Shown: in pieces, positions 16,325-26,006 of the stretch
Layout: each line of letters starts with the position of its first letter
Numbering within the stretch: the stretch's first letter is position 1
DNA from: Desulfovibrio sp. 86
Lineage (GTDB): Bacteria; Desulfobacterota; Desulfovibrionia; Desulfovibrionales; Desulfovibrionaceae
Direction: 5' to 3'
DNA length: 64,000 nt
Assembly (NCBI RefSeq): GCF_902702915.1
Contig: NZ_LR738849.1
Coordinates: forward strand, 2,682,001 to 2,746,000
Notes under the pieces: model-generated
The model's database searches: none
Seen by the model: only the letters and a program-made list of their open reading frames with translations
What the model was told of the DNA's origin: nothing
Made by a program: the position numbers and the translations under genes

Positions 16325-18418
16325 TTACCCCTGTTTCATCTCCGTGATAAGCTGGTTCAGGGCCTGAGCCTGTCGCGCCAGTTCAGCCACGGCCTGCGCG
16401 GCTTCACCCATGGCCTGGGCCGTCTGGTTGGACATCTCGTTGACCTGCGTTATGGAATGGTTGATTTCTTCGCTGGCGGCGGACTGCTCTTCACTGGCCG
16501 TGGCGATTGCGCCCACCTGATCCGCCGAGGCTTCAACATTGGTCACAATTTGCCGCAAGGCGTCGCCGGACTGATTGGCAAAGAGGGTGGCTGTCTCCAC
16601 TTCGTGCAGGGCCTTGTCCATGGCGGCAATGCTCTGGGAAACGCTCTGCTGTATGGCGCCAATGGCGCCGCCCACGTCGTGGGTTGAGGCCATGGTTTTT
16701 TCGGCCAGCTTGCGCACTTCATCGGCGACCACGGCAAAGCCCCGTCCGGCGTCACCGGCGCGGGCCGCTTCAATGGCGGCGTTAAGCGCCAGCAGGTTGG
16801 TCTGGTCGGCTATGTCCGAAATGACGCTCATGATGCGGTTGATGGCCTGTGCGTGTTCGTTGAGCTTTGCCATGTCTTCTTTGAGATCAAGCGAAACCTT
16901 GTGCACCTGATCTATGCTCTGCAGGGCGCTTTGTACGATTTTTGCCCCGGCCTCGGCATTGGCTCTGGTTTCGGCTGACACGGACGCGGCGGCGGATGCG
17001 TTGCGGGCAACCTCCTGCACGGTGGCGTTCATTTCATTCATGGCTGTGGCGGCTTCGCCCAGGCGCTGGGCCGAGCCCACCGCCGTGTGGTCGGACTGCT
17101 CGATCTGGGCGGAAAGCTGGCTGGAGGCGGAGAAAATGATGGAAACCACCCCTTCCAGCTGTTCGGCGGCGGCAAGCATGCCCTCGCGCTTGGCGCGTTC
17201 GGCGCGCTGGGCCGCCTCTTCGGCCCGTGCGGTGGCCTGCTGCGCCGCATCGGCGGCCTGCTCGGCGGCCAGGGTTTTTTGTTCGCTTTCCTGAAGCAGG
17301 CTTTTTATGTTGCCCACCATATGTTCCATACCCTGCCCAAGAACACTGAATTCGTCCTTGCGGTTTTGGGCGCGCGTAAGCAGAAGTTTCTCTTCCGCGT
17401 CCGTGTCCAGCCGTCCTCCGGCCACGGCCTCCGCCATGCGAGAAAAGCCGCTCGCCATGCGCGCTATGCCGCGCGCCGAAATAATGATCATGAACCCCAC
17501 AATCAGCACACAGCCCCCTGCCAGCAGCAGGGCATTGGTGAACAACTGCTGCACCGGAGCCAGAACTTCATCGCGGTCGAGTTCAAGGCCGATAACCCAG
17601 TTTTCTTGAGGCAACTGCTGAAAATAGACGATTTTGGCCTCACCCTTGGCATCGGTGTAGGTCACGCGGCCATGCTTTGTGCTGACCATTTCCCGCACAT
17701 GGGCCAGCGTGCCGTCCTCGCGGGAGCGCGCCTTGGGGTCCGGGTGCATGATCATCTTGCCGTTCATGTCATAGATAAAGGCAAAGCCCTTTTCTCCCAC
17801 CTTGACGAGGTTGGTCGTGTCATCCGCGAGATTGGCGTCGTCAATACCCACGGTGACGACGCCGACGATCTTGCCTTCGCGTTTAACCGGAATGGCAATA
17901 ACCGTGGTGGGCTGCCCTGTGGTGAGGCTGACGACGTCCGAGATGCTGGTATTGCCCTTCAAGGCTTCGGGAAAATAGGGGCGCTTGGAAAAATCCGTCC
18001 CGACGGTCTTGCTGGGGCCGTTCTGCCCTCTGACATGATGGGCGATCACCTTTCCGTCTGGAGCGATAAGCGCGCTGTAGATGATGTTGTCGCTGACCTC
18101 GGTGAACTCGCGCAAGGCGTTATCCACCGCTACGGCCTGCGGTGAGGAAAGGGCATCGGGAGCGTCGGTATTGTAGAGATTGATGTACTGCGTAATTCTG
18201 TTGTTCTGAGATACTATGGCAAGGGAATCTCTCAAGCCCATAATAACGGCGTGTATGCCCGACGCCTGGGTCTGCAACACCGTTGTCATATCCGTTTCAA
18301 TCTGTGTGCGCAGGATTTTTTCTGACATTTTGTAACTCATGCCTGCAAGCAGCACCAGACCAAGAATCGCCGGAACAAGGATGAAAAGGATCATTTTGGT
18401 CATCAAACCACGTTTCAT
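16325..18418 (-). CDS. Methyl-accepting chemotaxis protein with periplasmic dCache sensor
   Basis: A 697-residue receptor. Transmembrane helix 1 covers about residues 8-30. A periplasmic Cache region (about 35-290) includes [15 protein letters not shown] and [12 protein letters not shown], typical of dCache_1. TM2 lies near 295-318, then HAMP, a coiled coil rich in Ala/Glu, and the signalling domain with the invariant tip [23 protein letters not shown]. It detects small ligands outside the cell and controls CheA through CheW. AAGGAG precedes the ATG on the minus strand. No che genes are adjacent. There is no CheR-tethering pentapeptide at the C-terminus (ITEMKQG). Confidence 0.93.
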   Translation of the reverse strand: MKRGLMTKMILFILVPAILGLVLLAGMSYKMSEKILRTQIETDMTTVLQTQASGIHAVIMGLRDSLAIVSQNNRITQYINLYNTDAPDALSSPQAVAVDNALREFTEVSDNIIYSALIAPDGKVIAHHVRGQNGPSKTVGTDFSKRPYFPEALKGNTSISDVVSLTTGQPTTVIAIPVKREGKIVGVVTVGIDDANLADDTTNLVKVGEKGFAFIYDMNGKMIMHPDPKARSREDGTLAHVREMVSTKHGRVTYTDAKGEAKIVYFQQLPQENWVIGLELDRDEVLAPVQQLFTNALLLAGGCVLIVGFMIIISARGIARMASGFSRMAEAVAGGRLDTDAEEKLLLTRAQNRKDEFSVLGQGMEHMVGNIKSLLQESEQKTLAAEQAADAAQQATARAEEAAQRAERAKREGMLAAAEQLEGVVSIIFSASSQLSAQIEQSDHTAVGSAQRLGEAATAMNEMNATVQEVARNASAAASVSAETRANAEAGAKIVQSALQSIDQVHKVSLDLKEDMAKLNEHAQAINRIMSVISDIADQTNLLALNAAIEAARAGDAGRGFAVVADEVRKLAEKTMASTHDVGGAIGAIQQSVSQSIAAMDKALHEVETATLFANQSGDALRQIVTNVEASADQVGAIATASEEQSAASEEINHSITQVNEMSNQTAQAMGEAAQAVAELARQAQALNQLITEMKQG

Positions 18419-18900
18419 GAGTCCACTCCTTATAATAAACTTGATAACTGCCTGTTGTGCGCAGTTGATCGCTGACGACGCATGCAGGCTCTACAGAGCA
18501 CATGCATAAGCATATAACTGCTTGCTAATATGTACTATTAACTGTTTGAAGCGTTATAGTGTGGCAAGCTTGAGAAAAATCATGCTCCCGCAAGTGTGGT
18601 GAGTATGATAACATACTGGTTTATTGAAGTTTGTTAGGCGTGATGTTGGTGTGTTGGCGCAGTCCGACGGGGCATGCCATCCGCCTGGCAAGATGGCCGC
18701 ACACTGTGGATGCAAACAGCGTTCATGCCGTTGTCTGCCTGCCAATGCGCAGTCTGGAACCACTATACCAGATTACCTTTTGGAGTGTAAGCATTTTCAA
18801 TGTGTCTGACACAGCAATTATGGCAAGCAGCCGCCAGGGTATTTTCGGGGAAAGCGTGCGGTGCGGGACAGATCGCCCCGGAGGAAGGAAGAGAGTCGCG

Positions 18901-18970
18901 CGGGCCGTGCATGGGTGAGGCGTGCGTGGCGGGCCGTGCATGGGCACGGAGGCGTGCGTGACGGGCCGTG
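18901..18970 (+). repeat. Short imperfect direct repeats (about 30 bp, two and a third units)
   Basis: Units begin CGGGCCGTGCATGGG at 18901 and 18930, each followed by GGCGTGCGTG, with a partial third unit CGGGCCGTG at 18962. They lie in an 860-base gap (18419-19278) between divergently arranged features that otherwise holds only the AT-rich leader of the chemoreceptor, a hairpin and a family F repeat. Confidence 0.6.
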
Positions 18971-19009
18971 CGGCAGTGGATGTCTTATGGAACGGGCGCT
19001 TGAACGGCA

Positions 19010-19045
19010 AGGCCGTCCGTTCACACAGCGGTGAACGGACGGCCT
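19010..19045. other. Perfect 15-bp hairpin
   Basis: AGGCCGTCCGTTCAC, loop ACAGCG, GTGAACGGACGGCCT. The stem is perfect with a six-base loop but has no T run. It could be an mRNA-end structure for the minus-strand helicase transcript or a protein-binding palindrome. Confidence 0.55.
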
Positions 19046-19089
19046 GTATATGCGGCAGCGGGGCGGTTGCGCCAGAGCTTATTACCTTT

Positions 19090-19239
19090 GGAAACGCTGA
19101 TTTATTCCGTTTGGCGGCGTTGCTTCATTTTTTTGAAACAGTCGAGGACGGAAGAGTCCACTCCTGCTTCAAAAAAAGATCGCGCCTTGCCAAACGAAAT
19201 AACTGTGCGTTTCCAGGAGCTCTTTACTCAGTGCTTCCC
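19090..19239 (-). repeat. Family F palindromic element (inverted copy)
   Basis: On the minus strand the element reads GGGAAGCACTGAGTAAAGAG at one end and finishes AGCGTTTCC at the other. It matches 39752-39903 over its length, including the central GGAGTGGACTCTTC. Its two halves are imperfect inverted copies (both contain GGAAACGC and CGTTTGGC). It lies directly downstream of the helicase stop. Confidence 0.75.
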
Positions 19240-19278
19240 TTTAAAAACGGTTGGATGCTCTCAAGGTATTCTGAACTG

Positions 19279-21060
19279 TTAATCGTCGCGGTCGCCTAAA
19301 AAGCCACGCGGTTTTTTGGTGTACCGGGCTGGCGGCTGGCGGCGTGAACCCACCACTGCGCCGGGCTTGCGGGGACGGGGGGTTCCCGGCCTGCCGCTGT
19401 CCATTTTTGCAATCACGCGCGTTCCTGCGATGAACACGCCCTTGTTGAGCACGGTCATCACATCTTCCGCCAGGTCCGAAGCTATTTCCACAAGGCTGAA
19501 GCCTTTCTGGATGCTGATGGCGCCGATGTTGCGGCTTGAAATGCCCGTTTCGCCCGTGATGGCGCCGACAAGTTCGCGGGGGCTGGCCTTGTGCATGTGG
19601 CCGACATTGATGTGGATCTTTGTCATGGGGCCGTCATTTTCGCGCCGTGGCGACCTTGTGTCGGGCCTGTCCCCATCACGCCTGCCGGACGGCTCGTTCG
19701 GCGAACGGCGGGGCATCATGGTCAAGGGGTCCTGTTCAAGGGGCTTGTCCTGATCGCCAAAATCCCTCTGCATCAAAAGTTTGAGCAGGGCCGCAGATAT
19801 GTCGCGGTTGGTGACTTCGCCGTCGGGAAACTGCGCGGACAAGAAATCTTCCACCAGTACCAGCCAGCGTTCAAGGGTGCCGCTTTCAACGGTCTGCTTC
19901 ACTTCATCCAGCAAGCGGGAAGTACGGATGCTGTCCACATCCCGCAGGCTTGGCAGGCGGCCCTCGGTAATGCGGGCCTTGGTGCAGCGGATGATGTCGC
20001 GCATCTTGTAGTGCTCGCGCATGGTCACAAAGGTGAAGGCGCTGCCCACACGGCCAGCGCGGCCCGTGCGGCCGATGCGGTGTACGTATTTTTCCACATC
20101 GTGGGGGATGTCATAGTTGACGACGGCGTCCACGTCATCCACGTCAAGGCCGCGCGCCGCCACGTCCGTGGCCACAAGCACGTCCAGGCCGTCTGAGCGG
20201 AAGCGCTGCATCACGCGGTCACGCTGCGACTGGGCGAGATTGCCGTGCAGGCCGTCTGCCTGATAGCCACGCTGTTGCAGGTGCAGGGTGACCTCGTCAA
20301 CGCTGCGTTTGGTGGAACAGAAAACAAGAGCCTTGCGAAAGCCCTGCGAATCGAGCAGGCGACAGAGCGCGTCCATTTTCTGGTGCGGCCGCACTTCGTA
20401 ATAGACCTGCTCAATGGCGGGAACCGTAAGCATTTTTTGGGCGACGGTGAGCATTTCAGGGTCGCGCAAAAAGCGCTTGCACAGTTCGCGGATGGGGCCG
20501 GGCACTGTGGCTGAAAACAGCACGCGCTGGCAATCGGCCGGGGTCTGCTCCAGAATGGCTTCAATATCTTCACGAAAGCCCATGTCCAGCATTTCGTCGG
20601 CTTCGTCCAGCACGGCCACACGGATGGAATTCAGATTAAGGGTGCCGCGCTTCATGTGATCCATGACGCGGCCCGGCGTGCCCACCACGACCTGCACGCC
20701 CTTGGCCAGGGCGCGGAGTTGCCGTTCAATGGGCTGGCCGCCATAAATGGGCAGAATGGCGACGCCGCGCTTGCGGGCGGCGAGCTTGTTCAGTTCTTCT
20801 GACACCTGGATGGCCAGTTCGCGCGTGGGGCAAAGCACCAGAGCCTGCACGTTTTTGCCGGACGTCAGTTTTTCAAGAATGGGCAGGCCAAAGGCCGCCG
20901 TTTTACCGGTGCCTGTCTGTGCCTGGCCAAGCGCATCCCGCCCTGCAAGCAAGGAGGGAATAGCCAGAATCTGTATGGGGGAGGGCTCTTCAAAGCCCAG
21001 ATCTTCAACGGCTTTCAATAATTCGCGGGATAAACCCAGATCTTCAAACGATGCGGTCAT
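19279..21060 (-). CDS. DEAD-box RNA helicase with DbpA-type RNA-binding domain
   Basis: The product is 593 residues from the ATG at 21060 (MTASFEDLGLSRELLKAV). A longer frame reaches 21129 but adds a leader rich in Phe and Arg, and CAGGAA sits in front of the inner ATG. Motifs in order: Q motif FEEPSPIQILAIP, Walker A AQTGTGKTAAFG, PTRELAIQ, DEAD in VLDEADEMLDMG, SAT, and HRIGRTGRAGR. A DbpA/CsdA RNA-binding domain follows at about 470-550 (KIHINVGHMHKASPRELVGAI), and a basic Arg/Pro/Gly tail. This is the CsdA/DeaD group, which helps ribosome assembly and mRNA decay, often at low temperature. Confidence 0.92.
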   Translation of the reverse strand: MTASFEDLGLSRELLKAVEDLGFEEPSPIQILAIPSLLAGRDALGQAQTGTGKTAAFGLPILEKLTSGKNVQALVLCPTRELAIQVSEELNKLAARKRGVAILPIYGGQPIERQLRALAKGVQVVVGTPGRVMDHMKRGTLNLNSIRVAVLDEADEMLDMGFREDIEAILEQTPADCQRVLFSATVPGPIRELCKRFLRDPEMLTVAQKMLTVPAIEQVYYEVRPHQKMDALCRLLDSQGFRKALVFCSTKRSVDEVTLHLQQRGYQADGLHGNLAQSQRDRVMQRFRSDGLDVLVATDVAARGLDVDDVDAVVNYDIPHDVEKYVHRIGRTGRAGRVGSAFTFVTMREHYKMRDIIRCTKARITEGRLPSLRDVDSIRTSRLLDEVKQTVESGTLERWLVLVEDFLSAQFPDGEVTNRDISAALLKLLMQRDFGDQDKPLEQDPLTMMPRRSPNEPSGRRDGDRPDTRSPRRENDGPMTKIHINVGHMHKASPRELVGAITGETGISSRNIGAISIQKGFSLVEIASDLAEDVMTVLNKGVFIAGTRVIAKMDSGRPGTPRPRKPGAVVGSRRQPPARYTKKPRGFLGDRDD

Positions 21061-21324
21061 GCTGTTCCTGAGATAAGATTTTAACGGAAGAAAATTTCGT
21101 GGGAAAAAATATAGCCTCATCCGGGGCAATACACAATGAGTATCATACGGGCGAATATACGTTTTTTTGCCACGCCGCGCATAAAAAAATCAGAAGTAGG
21201 CCATAATCAATGGTTTCTGGCTGTTTGCTTTTGTTTCGTGAGAGAGTATAATCTTGAAAATGGCTGAATGTAGGGGGCTGCTCCGGCAGCCAACTTACGG
21301 CCTTTAACAGGAAGGACGGTTTTT

Positions 21325-21519
21325 ATGGGCGCATTGAGTATACAGCATTTGCTGGTCGTGCTGGTAGTGGTACTGTTGTTGTTTGGCTCTAAAAAATTGC
21401 CCGAAATAGGCGGCGGACTTGGCAGGGCTATCAAAAATTTCAAGAAGGCGACCACGGAGCCGGATGAAATTGACATAACCGCTCGCAATAACGGAAACGA
21501 TCACAATAAGTCTGCCTAA
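21325..21519 (+). CDS. tatA: TatA/E-type twin-arginine translocase subunit
   Basis: A 64-residue protein with one N-terminal transmembrane helix ([15 protein letters not shown]), the conserved [23 protein letters not shown] hinge and amphipathic helix, and a short charged tail. GGAAGGA precedes the ATG. TatA forms the pore of the Tat system, which exports folded cofactor proteins; the FAD oxidoreductase at 28.2-29.9 kb carries a Tat-like signal. tatB and tatC are not in the window. The gene stands alone and is closed by two hairpin terminators. Confidence 0.93.
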   Translation: MGALSIQHLLVVLVVVLLLFGSKKLPEIGGGLGRAIKNFKKATTEPDEIDITARNNGNDHNKSA

Positions 21520-21555
21520 CAGGCCGGATTGAACGTCTTTTAACCGGTTTTGCGT

Positions 21556-21585
21556 AGCCCCGGGCCTTGGCCCGGGGCTTTTGCG
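21556..21585 (+). terminator. Intrinsic terminator of tatA
   Basis: AGCCCCGGGCC and GGCCCGGGGCT form a perfect 11-pair inverted repeat followed by TTTT. Confidence 0.8.
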
Positions 21586-21603
21586 TGGCTGACGCCATAT
21601 GAA

Positions 21604-21641
21604 CAGACAAAGCCCCGGTCAAGGCCGGGGTTTTGTCTGTG
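21604..21641. terminator. Second, bidirectional terminator hairpin
   Basis: ACAGACAAAGCCCCGG pairs with CCGGGGTTTTGTCTGT over 16 positions (one G-T), with a six-base loop. The A and T runs inside the stem suit both directions. Beyond it, 21642-21895 holds a family C fragment at 21856-21885 (CCCCCACAAGGCGTTTCAAC) and no gene. Confidence 0.7.
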
Positions 21642-21895
21642 TTGGCGGGCCACAGCGTGCTGCCCGTAGTGACTGTCTTTAGGGCTGGCTGCATGGCCGC
21701 TCTGCGAGACCTGCCAACCGTTGTCAATGCTGCTTTCATCATTTCCTTCAATGTGGCACGCCTTTTCTGGCGCGTGCTGGCCCGTTGCTGCCGCATGTTG
21801 CCGCAGCAAGCGGGTATGCCTTCCCGGCCCGCTCCCTCACAAAGCATTTCTCCCTTTCCCCCACAAGGCGTTTCAACGTGACGCAGTCCTGAAGC

Positions 21896-22366
21896 CTAAA
21901 ACGCGGGGATGAGCTTTGCGTCAGTGAACTTGAGATTCTTGAGCAGGGTTTTTCCCGTGTTCAGGTCAGGGCCGACAATGGAGGTCACCGCAAAGGTCTT
22001 GCCGTTGGAGCCGAAGTACGAAATGCCCTTGGCCCCGTCCTGTTCGAAACTCGACACGTAGAAGCCGTTTTCCTCGTGGGGGGCGCTGGCGGCAATGCCG
22101 CCGCTCTTCATGCCCTTGACGGTTTGCTCGGCCACATCCTTGGCGCTCATGGGGGCGTCTACCACTGTAACGGTCACTGCGGTGCCGTCAGTGGTGTTCT
22201 GGAACAACACTACGCTGGAACCCTGCTGGCTGATGATTTCGTTGGGTTGTGTCCAATCATCGGGGAGCGTGATGGAAAAATGGGGGGTCTTCACCTCGTT
22301 GGCCAGAGCAAGGGTGGCGCAGAGGGTAAGGGCGGCGGTGAGAGCAAGGCCGAGAATGTTTTTCAT
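21896..22366 (-). CDS. Small exported (periplasmic) protein of unknown function
   Basis: Starting at the ATG at 22366 (AGGAG ten bases before), the 156-residue product begins with a clear Sec signal peptide (MKNILGLALTAALTLCATLALA) with cleavage expected before NEVKTP. The mature part is about 134 residues, mostly beta-like (FSITLPDDW, SSVVLFQNTTDGTAVTVTVVDAP), resembling small periplasmic proteins of the kind found in Desulfovibrio. No cysteines or metal motifs are seen in the mature part. The function is unknown. The longer frame to 22405 lacks a ribosome-binding site. Confidence 0.7.
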   Translation of the reverse strand: MKNILGLALTAALTLCATLALANEVKTPHFSITLPDDWTQPNEIISQQGSSVVLFQNTTDGTAVTVTVVDAPMSAKDVAEQTVKGMKSGGIAASAPHEENGFYVSSFEQDGAKGISYFGSNGKTFAVTSIVGPDLNTGKTLLKNLKFTDAKLIPAF

Positions 22367-22449
22367 ATAAGAATTCTCCTGGGTCATACAGACGTTTTTA
22401 CGCAACTGTGGGTTTTATTTGGTATGTTGTGGAATGACTGGTGCGGTTT

Positions 22450-22666
22450 AGAGCAATTTCACTAGCGATGCTGTCGCCAACCGTAAGGCTTCTTCGTCGC
22501 CTAAAGGCTGCCGCTTGAAACTGCTCTGCTGACGCGAAGGCGCAGACGCCACGAAGTGGCGTGGATTCTGGCGAGCTTTAGCCGTTGCGGCGAAGGAAGC
22601 TACGGCTAAAGCTCGCCCCAGAATGATGCGTTGAAACAAGGAGTATTTCAAAAGCAAAATGCTCCA
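22450..22666 (+). repeat. Family A element with two substituted hairpins
   Basis: Same frame as 14338-14475 (AGAGCAATTTCAC at one end, CTGACGCGAAGGC and CGCCACGAAGTGGCGTGGATTCTGG inside, GAAACAAGGAG and AAAATGCTCC at the other end). Here the first loop holds about 50 extra bases, and the TTCTGGCG stem is capped by GAGCTTTAGCCGT/ACGGCTAAAGCTC instead of the shorter arm. A family B stretch follows at 22668-22820. Confidence 0.75.
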
Positions 22667-22667
22667 G

Positions 22668-22820
22668 AGTATTTTACCTTTGAGAAAAGCTGCATGTTCT
22701 GATGCTGCACGAGAGCGCGGAGCGCCATAATGCAGGGTGGACTCTGCCGAAGATCACGTTTTTCGGCAATAAAAACGGAAGTATGAAGTATCTCAACGGC
22801 AATCTGGTCTGGAGCCTCGC
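22668..22820 (+). repeat. Family B element
   Basis: Opens GAGTATTTTACCTTTGAGAAAAG, contains GATGCTGCACGAGAGCGCGG, and resembles 15776-15895, though its hairpins are decayed. It abuts the family A copy. Confidence 0.55.
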
Positions 22821-23003
22821 ACAAGTACAAAAAAATTTGTCAGGGCTGTAACTCATGACTGACTGCTATCCGCATCTGCGGGAACAGCGTCGGGGAGGTG
22901 TTATGGGGCGTAGCACTGGGGCGGCATGCGCGGGCAGGCCCCATGGATCCTTTGGGTCGCCGTATGGTGGCATGCCCATACAAAAGGTGATGCGGGGGCT
23001 CAA

Positions 23004-23035
23004 ACCAAAAAGGGGGCATGCCAAACGTGCCCCCT
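23004..23035 (-). terminator. Intrinsic terminator of sodB
   Basis: AAGGGGGCA-(T)-G with C-(G)-TGCCCCCTT makes an 11-pair stem, and the minus strand continues TTTTTGG. It lies 24 bases beyond the sodB stop. Confidence 0.85.
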
Positions 23036-23058
23036 TGTTTCAGATCGTCTCAAGAGGG

Positions 23059-23646
23059 TCAGCCTTTAAAATTTTTGGCTGCGAAGTCCCAGTTAACCAG
23101 CTTTTCCAAAAAAGCTTCAATAAACTTGGGGCGGGCATTCCTGTAGTCAATATAATAAGCGTGTTCCCATACATCAATGGTCATGACAGGGGTATCACCG
23201 GTGCGCAGCGGGTTGCCTGCGGCCCCCAGGTTCTGGATTTCCAGCGCGCCGCCGGGTTTTTTAACAAGATAGGTCCAGCCTGAGCCAAAGTTGCCGGCGG
23301 CTTTGGCCGAAAATTCTTCCTTGAATTTGTCGAAGCTTCCCCATTGTACGGTAATGGCATCAGCCAGCGCGCCCTCGGGTTTTCCGCCGCCATGGGGCTT
23401 CATACAGTTCCAGAAAAACGTATGATTCCATACCTGCGCGGCATTGTTGTAAATGGGCGAATCCGGGGCTTTTTTGATAATCTCTTCCAGCGGCATGTCC
23501 TTGTAGTCTGTGCCTTCCTGAAGATTATTCAGATTGGTGACATAGGCCCTGTGGTGTTTGCCATAATGATATTCCAGGGTTTCCTGTGAGATGGCGGGCG
23601 CAAGGGCGTTCATGGCATAGGGAAGTTCGGGTAGAATTCGTTCCAT
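23059..23646 (-). CDS. sodB: Iron superoxide dismutase
   Basis: A 195-residue Fe/Mn-SOD-family protein. The four metal ligands are H27 (EYHYGKHHRAYV), H75 (VWNHTFFW), D158 and H162 (DVWEHAYYIDY). GGKPEGAL and the AAQVWNHTFFWNCM context are closer to Fe-SOD than Mn-SOD. There is no signal peptide, so it should act in the cytoplasm, turning superoxide to peroxide and oxygen. This fits the oxygen-tolerance set of this genome, which also includes fprA at 44 kb. AAGGAG precedes the ATG. Confidence 0.93.
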   Translation of the reverse strand: MERILPELPYAMNALAPAISQETLEYHYGKHHRAYVTNLNNLQEGTDYKDMPLEEIIKKAPDSPIYNNAAQVWNHTFFWNCMKPHGGGKPEGALADAITVQWGSFDKFKEEFSAKAAGNFGSGWTYLVKKPGGALEIQNLGAAGNPLRTGDTPVMTIDVWEHAYYIDYRNARPKFIEAFLEKLVNWDFAAKNFKG

Positions 23647-24163
23647 AGCTAACTCCTTATGGTATGTTTTGGGGCTGCAAAACAGACAGGCCGATGCCTC
23701 CTCCCCAAAAAGTACTCAGACCAAGCATAGCAGTTGCCAATAGATAGTTCAATATTGTTTGCCGCCCAAAACGGCAGCAATAATTTGTTGCAGGAAATGA
23801 TGAAAAACAGGTGTTTTAATTAAATAGTGGCTGCAATTTGATTGCGGGCTGTACCGCTCCTGCCATAATTCTATTTGGAGGGCCAGGGTTTCAAATTGAT
23901 AGCGCGGGGTGTGCAAGCCAATAAACAGCCCTGTCACCTGGCTTGTTATGGTTGCGGTGGCTTATGGAGGTCTAGCGGGTTTGGAGCAGTTTACGAATCA
24001 AAGGAGTTAACTGCTCTGCAAGGATTTTCAGGACAATCCTGCCAAGAAATGTGAACAGACAGGTTTTTTTGCCTGCCGTACGCGAGTCTTTCAACGTGTA
24101 CCTTGGCAAACCGTTTCGGAACGCTGTTTTCCGAGTTCGATTTGGCCGCATCGGCCCCGATCG
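23647..24163. other. Gene-free spacer between sodB and an MFS gene
   Basis: AT-richer than its surroundings. It includes the sodB leader, a GAGCAGTT...AACTGCTC hairpin at about 23985-24017 resembling the first hairpin of family A, and no ORF with protein-like composition. Confidence 0.5.
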
Positions 24164-25393
24164 TCAGTTGAACGCCGTGGCCGCGTCCGCAAGCGAGCGG
24201 TACCGCCTGCTCGCGAAAACAAAGACCGCCAGGCCCATGCACGGAGCAACGGCCAGGGCCAAAAACGCCGCATTGTAACTGATGTAGTGTGCGAACAGGC
24301 CGCCGTACGTAGTGCTGAACGCCGCGCCGAGTCCTTGAATGGTAAGCACGAAGCCCAGACCCAGGTTGACGTGTCCGCTGCCGCGCAAGATCCTGGCCAC
24401 AATGCCGGGCGTGGCTACGCCCATCAGGCCGCTGCTTATGCCGTCCAGAATCTGCACGGGCACAACGCTCCAGGGGCTGTCGTAAAAACCGGCCACAAGG
24501 CCCCGCACCGGCAGCGCCAGCAATGCAATCAAGAACAGCATGCCATAACCGCGTCGAAGGGCTGTCCAGGCTCCGAGAAGCGCGGTGGCAATCATGGTCA
24601 CCTGGGCGATGATGACGGTCACCCCGGTGTAGGCCGCAGGATTCACGTCAAAACGGGCGACGGCCGATTGCCCCAGAAGGGGAAGCATGGCCGCGTTGCC
24701 AAGATGAAAAAACGCCAGGGTGATTGCTATGGCCAGCAGGGCGCGGTCTGAAAAAAGCGCCCGCAGGGGTATGGGCGCGGCATCGGGTTTTCCCTGATTT
24801 TCTTCAAGGCCGCGCGCCGTTGCATTGTTGATGTGCGCAGGGTTGATGCCTCCAAGGCACATGATGCAGAGCACCCCCATGACTGCCATGACAAAAAAGA
24901 CGCCAGGAATGCCGTAGTAATAGCCGACAACTGTTCCGAGAACAGCCGTTGCGCCGTTGCCAAAATGGTTCCATGCCTCATTTTTGCCAAGGCGTGCCGG
25001 TAGGCCCTTCTGGCCGACCATGCCCAGGGTTATGCCTGAAAGGGTCGGAGCAATGGCCGCTGCCAGAGCGCCCTGCAGTATTCTGGACGTCCAGACTGAA
25101 AAGGTGTTGAACCATAAAAAGATGCCGCCGCAAGCCACCACAATCATAATAACCGTGGCGCCAAGGAGCAGCCGTTTTTTGTCGGCCCTGTCTGCAAGCG
25201 CGCCCAGGGGGGTGGTGCAAAGCATACCGGCAAGGCCTCCGGCTGTCATGACATATCCGATTTCGTCCGGTAGCCAGCCCTTGCCTTGCAAAAAAACTCC
25301 AACAAAAGGCCCCAAACCGTCACGTACGTCGGCCAGTGCAAAGCAGAGCAGGGAAAGGAAGGTCAGGGATCGTGTCTTGGATTCGGCGTGCAT
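24164..25393 (-). CDS. MFS transporter
   Basis: A 409-residue carrier from the ATG at 25393 (MHAESKTRSLTFLSLLCFALADVRDG). A longer frame reaches 25477 but has no better ribosome-binding site. About twelve hydrophobic segments are visible, with the MFS loop 2-3 signature in GALADRADKKR. The opening ADVRDGLGPFVGVFLQGKGWLPDEIGYVMTAGGLAG resembles the MFS_1 group of Desulfovibrio and Rhizobium often annotated as multidrug or sugar-phosphate permeases. The substrate is unknown. It is transcribed alone. Confidence 0.85.
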   Translation of the reverse strand: MHAESKTRSLTFLSLLCFALADVRDGLGPFVGVFLQGKGWLPDEIGYVMTAGGLAGMLCTTPLGALADRADKKRLLLGATVIMIVVACGGIFLWFNTFSVWTSRILQGALAAAIAPTLSGITLGMVGQKGLPARLGKNEAWNHFGNGATAVLGTVVGYYYGIPGVFFVMAVMGVLCIMCLGGINPAHINNATARGLEENQGKPDAAPIPLRALFSDRALLAIAITLAFFHLGNAAMLPLLGQSAVARFDVNPAAYTGVTVIIAQVTMIATALLGAWTALRRGYGMLFLIALLALPVRGLVAGFYDSPWSVVPVQILDGISSGLMGVATPGIVARILRGSGHVNLGLGFVLTIQGLGAAFSTTYGGLFAHYISYNAAFLALAVAPCMGLAVFVFASRRYRSLADAATAFN

Positions 25394-26006
25394 AAGGACT
25401 CGAGTAGATGGGACATTATAGCCTATCTGCAAAGGATACTTCAGTTGGTGATGGCGCGCAAGATGTGGTGGCAACAAATAATGCTGGGATTCGTTCTGTG
25501 AGCATTGATTTATCTATACGCTCCCTACTGCTGTAAATAGCATCATATCTATCAAGCTGTATGCGGGTCTGGATTCACAATTGTCCGCCAGGTATTCTGC
25601 CAGCATCCATGCTTCCATGCATGCCTGTTATTGTATGCGCCACGTCTGTTTTTATGCATTGCTTGCAATGGCCTTCATGAGGAAACCTGGGCTGTTCAAC
25701 GCGACTGCAGGCAGGTCTTTTGTGGATACATGTGATCAGCGCAACTGAAATGAGTATTATGCTATGGTGTAATGCCATGTTTTTTTACTGTATTAAAAAT
25801 ATTGTTTCATGATCTGGTATGGTGTGATAAGCTCTCTGTGGAAAAACACTTTCAATGAAAAAGCGCATTGCGTGTTTTTATATAGACTGTCTTATTTTTT
25901 TAGGCCAGGGACATGGTGCAGGAAGGTCCCTGCTATTTATTGAAGCCTCTAATCCTTTAAAAGAATCGACCGATTTGGAAATAAATACTTTCTTTAAGGT
26001 GAAAAT
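25394..26006. other. AT-rich intergenic region, divergent leaders
   Basis: This stretch of about 610 bases separates the divergent MFS and chemoreceptor genes. It is clearly AT-rich from 25500 to 26000, consistent with promoters for both, but I could not choose a -35/-10 pair with confidence. No gene seen. Confidence 0.5.

Noticed and set aside
16128..16687. Plus-strand ORFs overlapping the 3' end of the chemoreceptor
   Set aside because: They are antisense to the conserved signalling domain and lack ribosome-binding sites.
18901..18970. CRISPR array
   Set aside because: Only two and a third imperfect units, no spacer of constant length, no cas genes.
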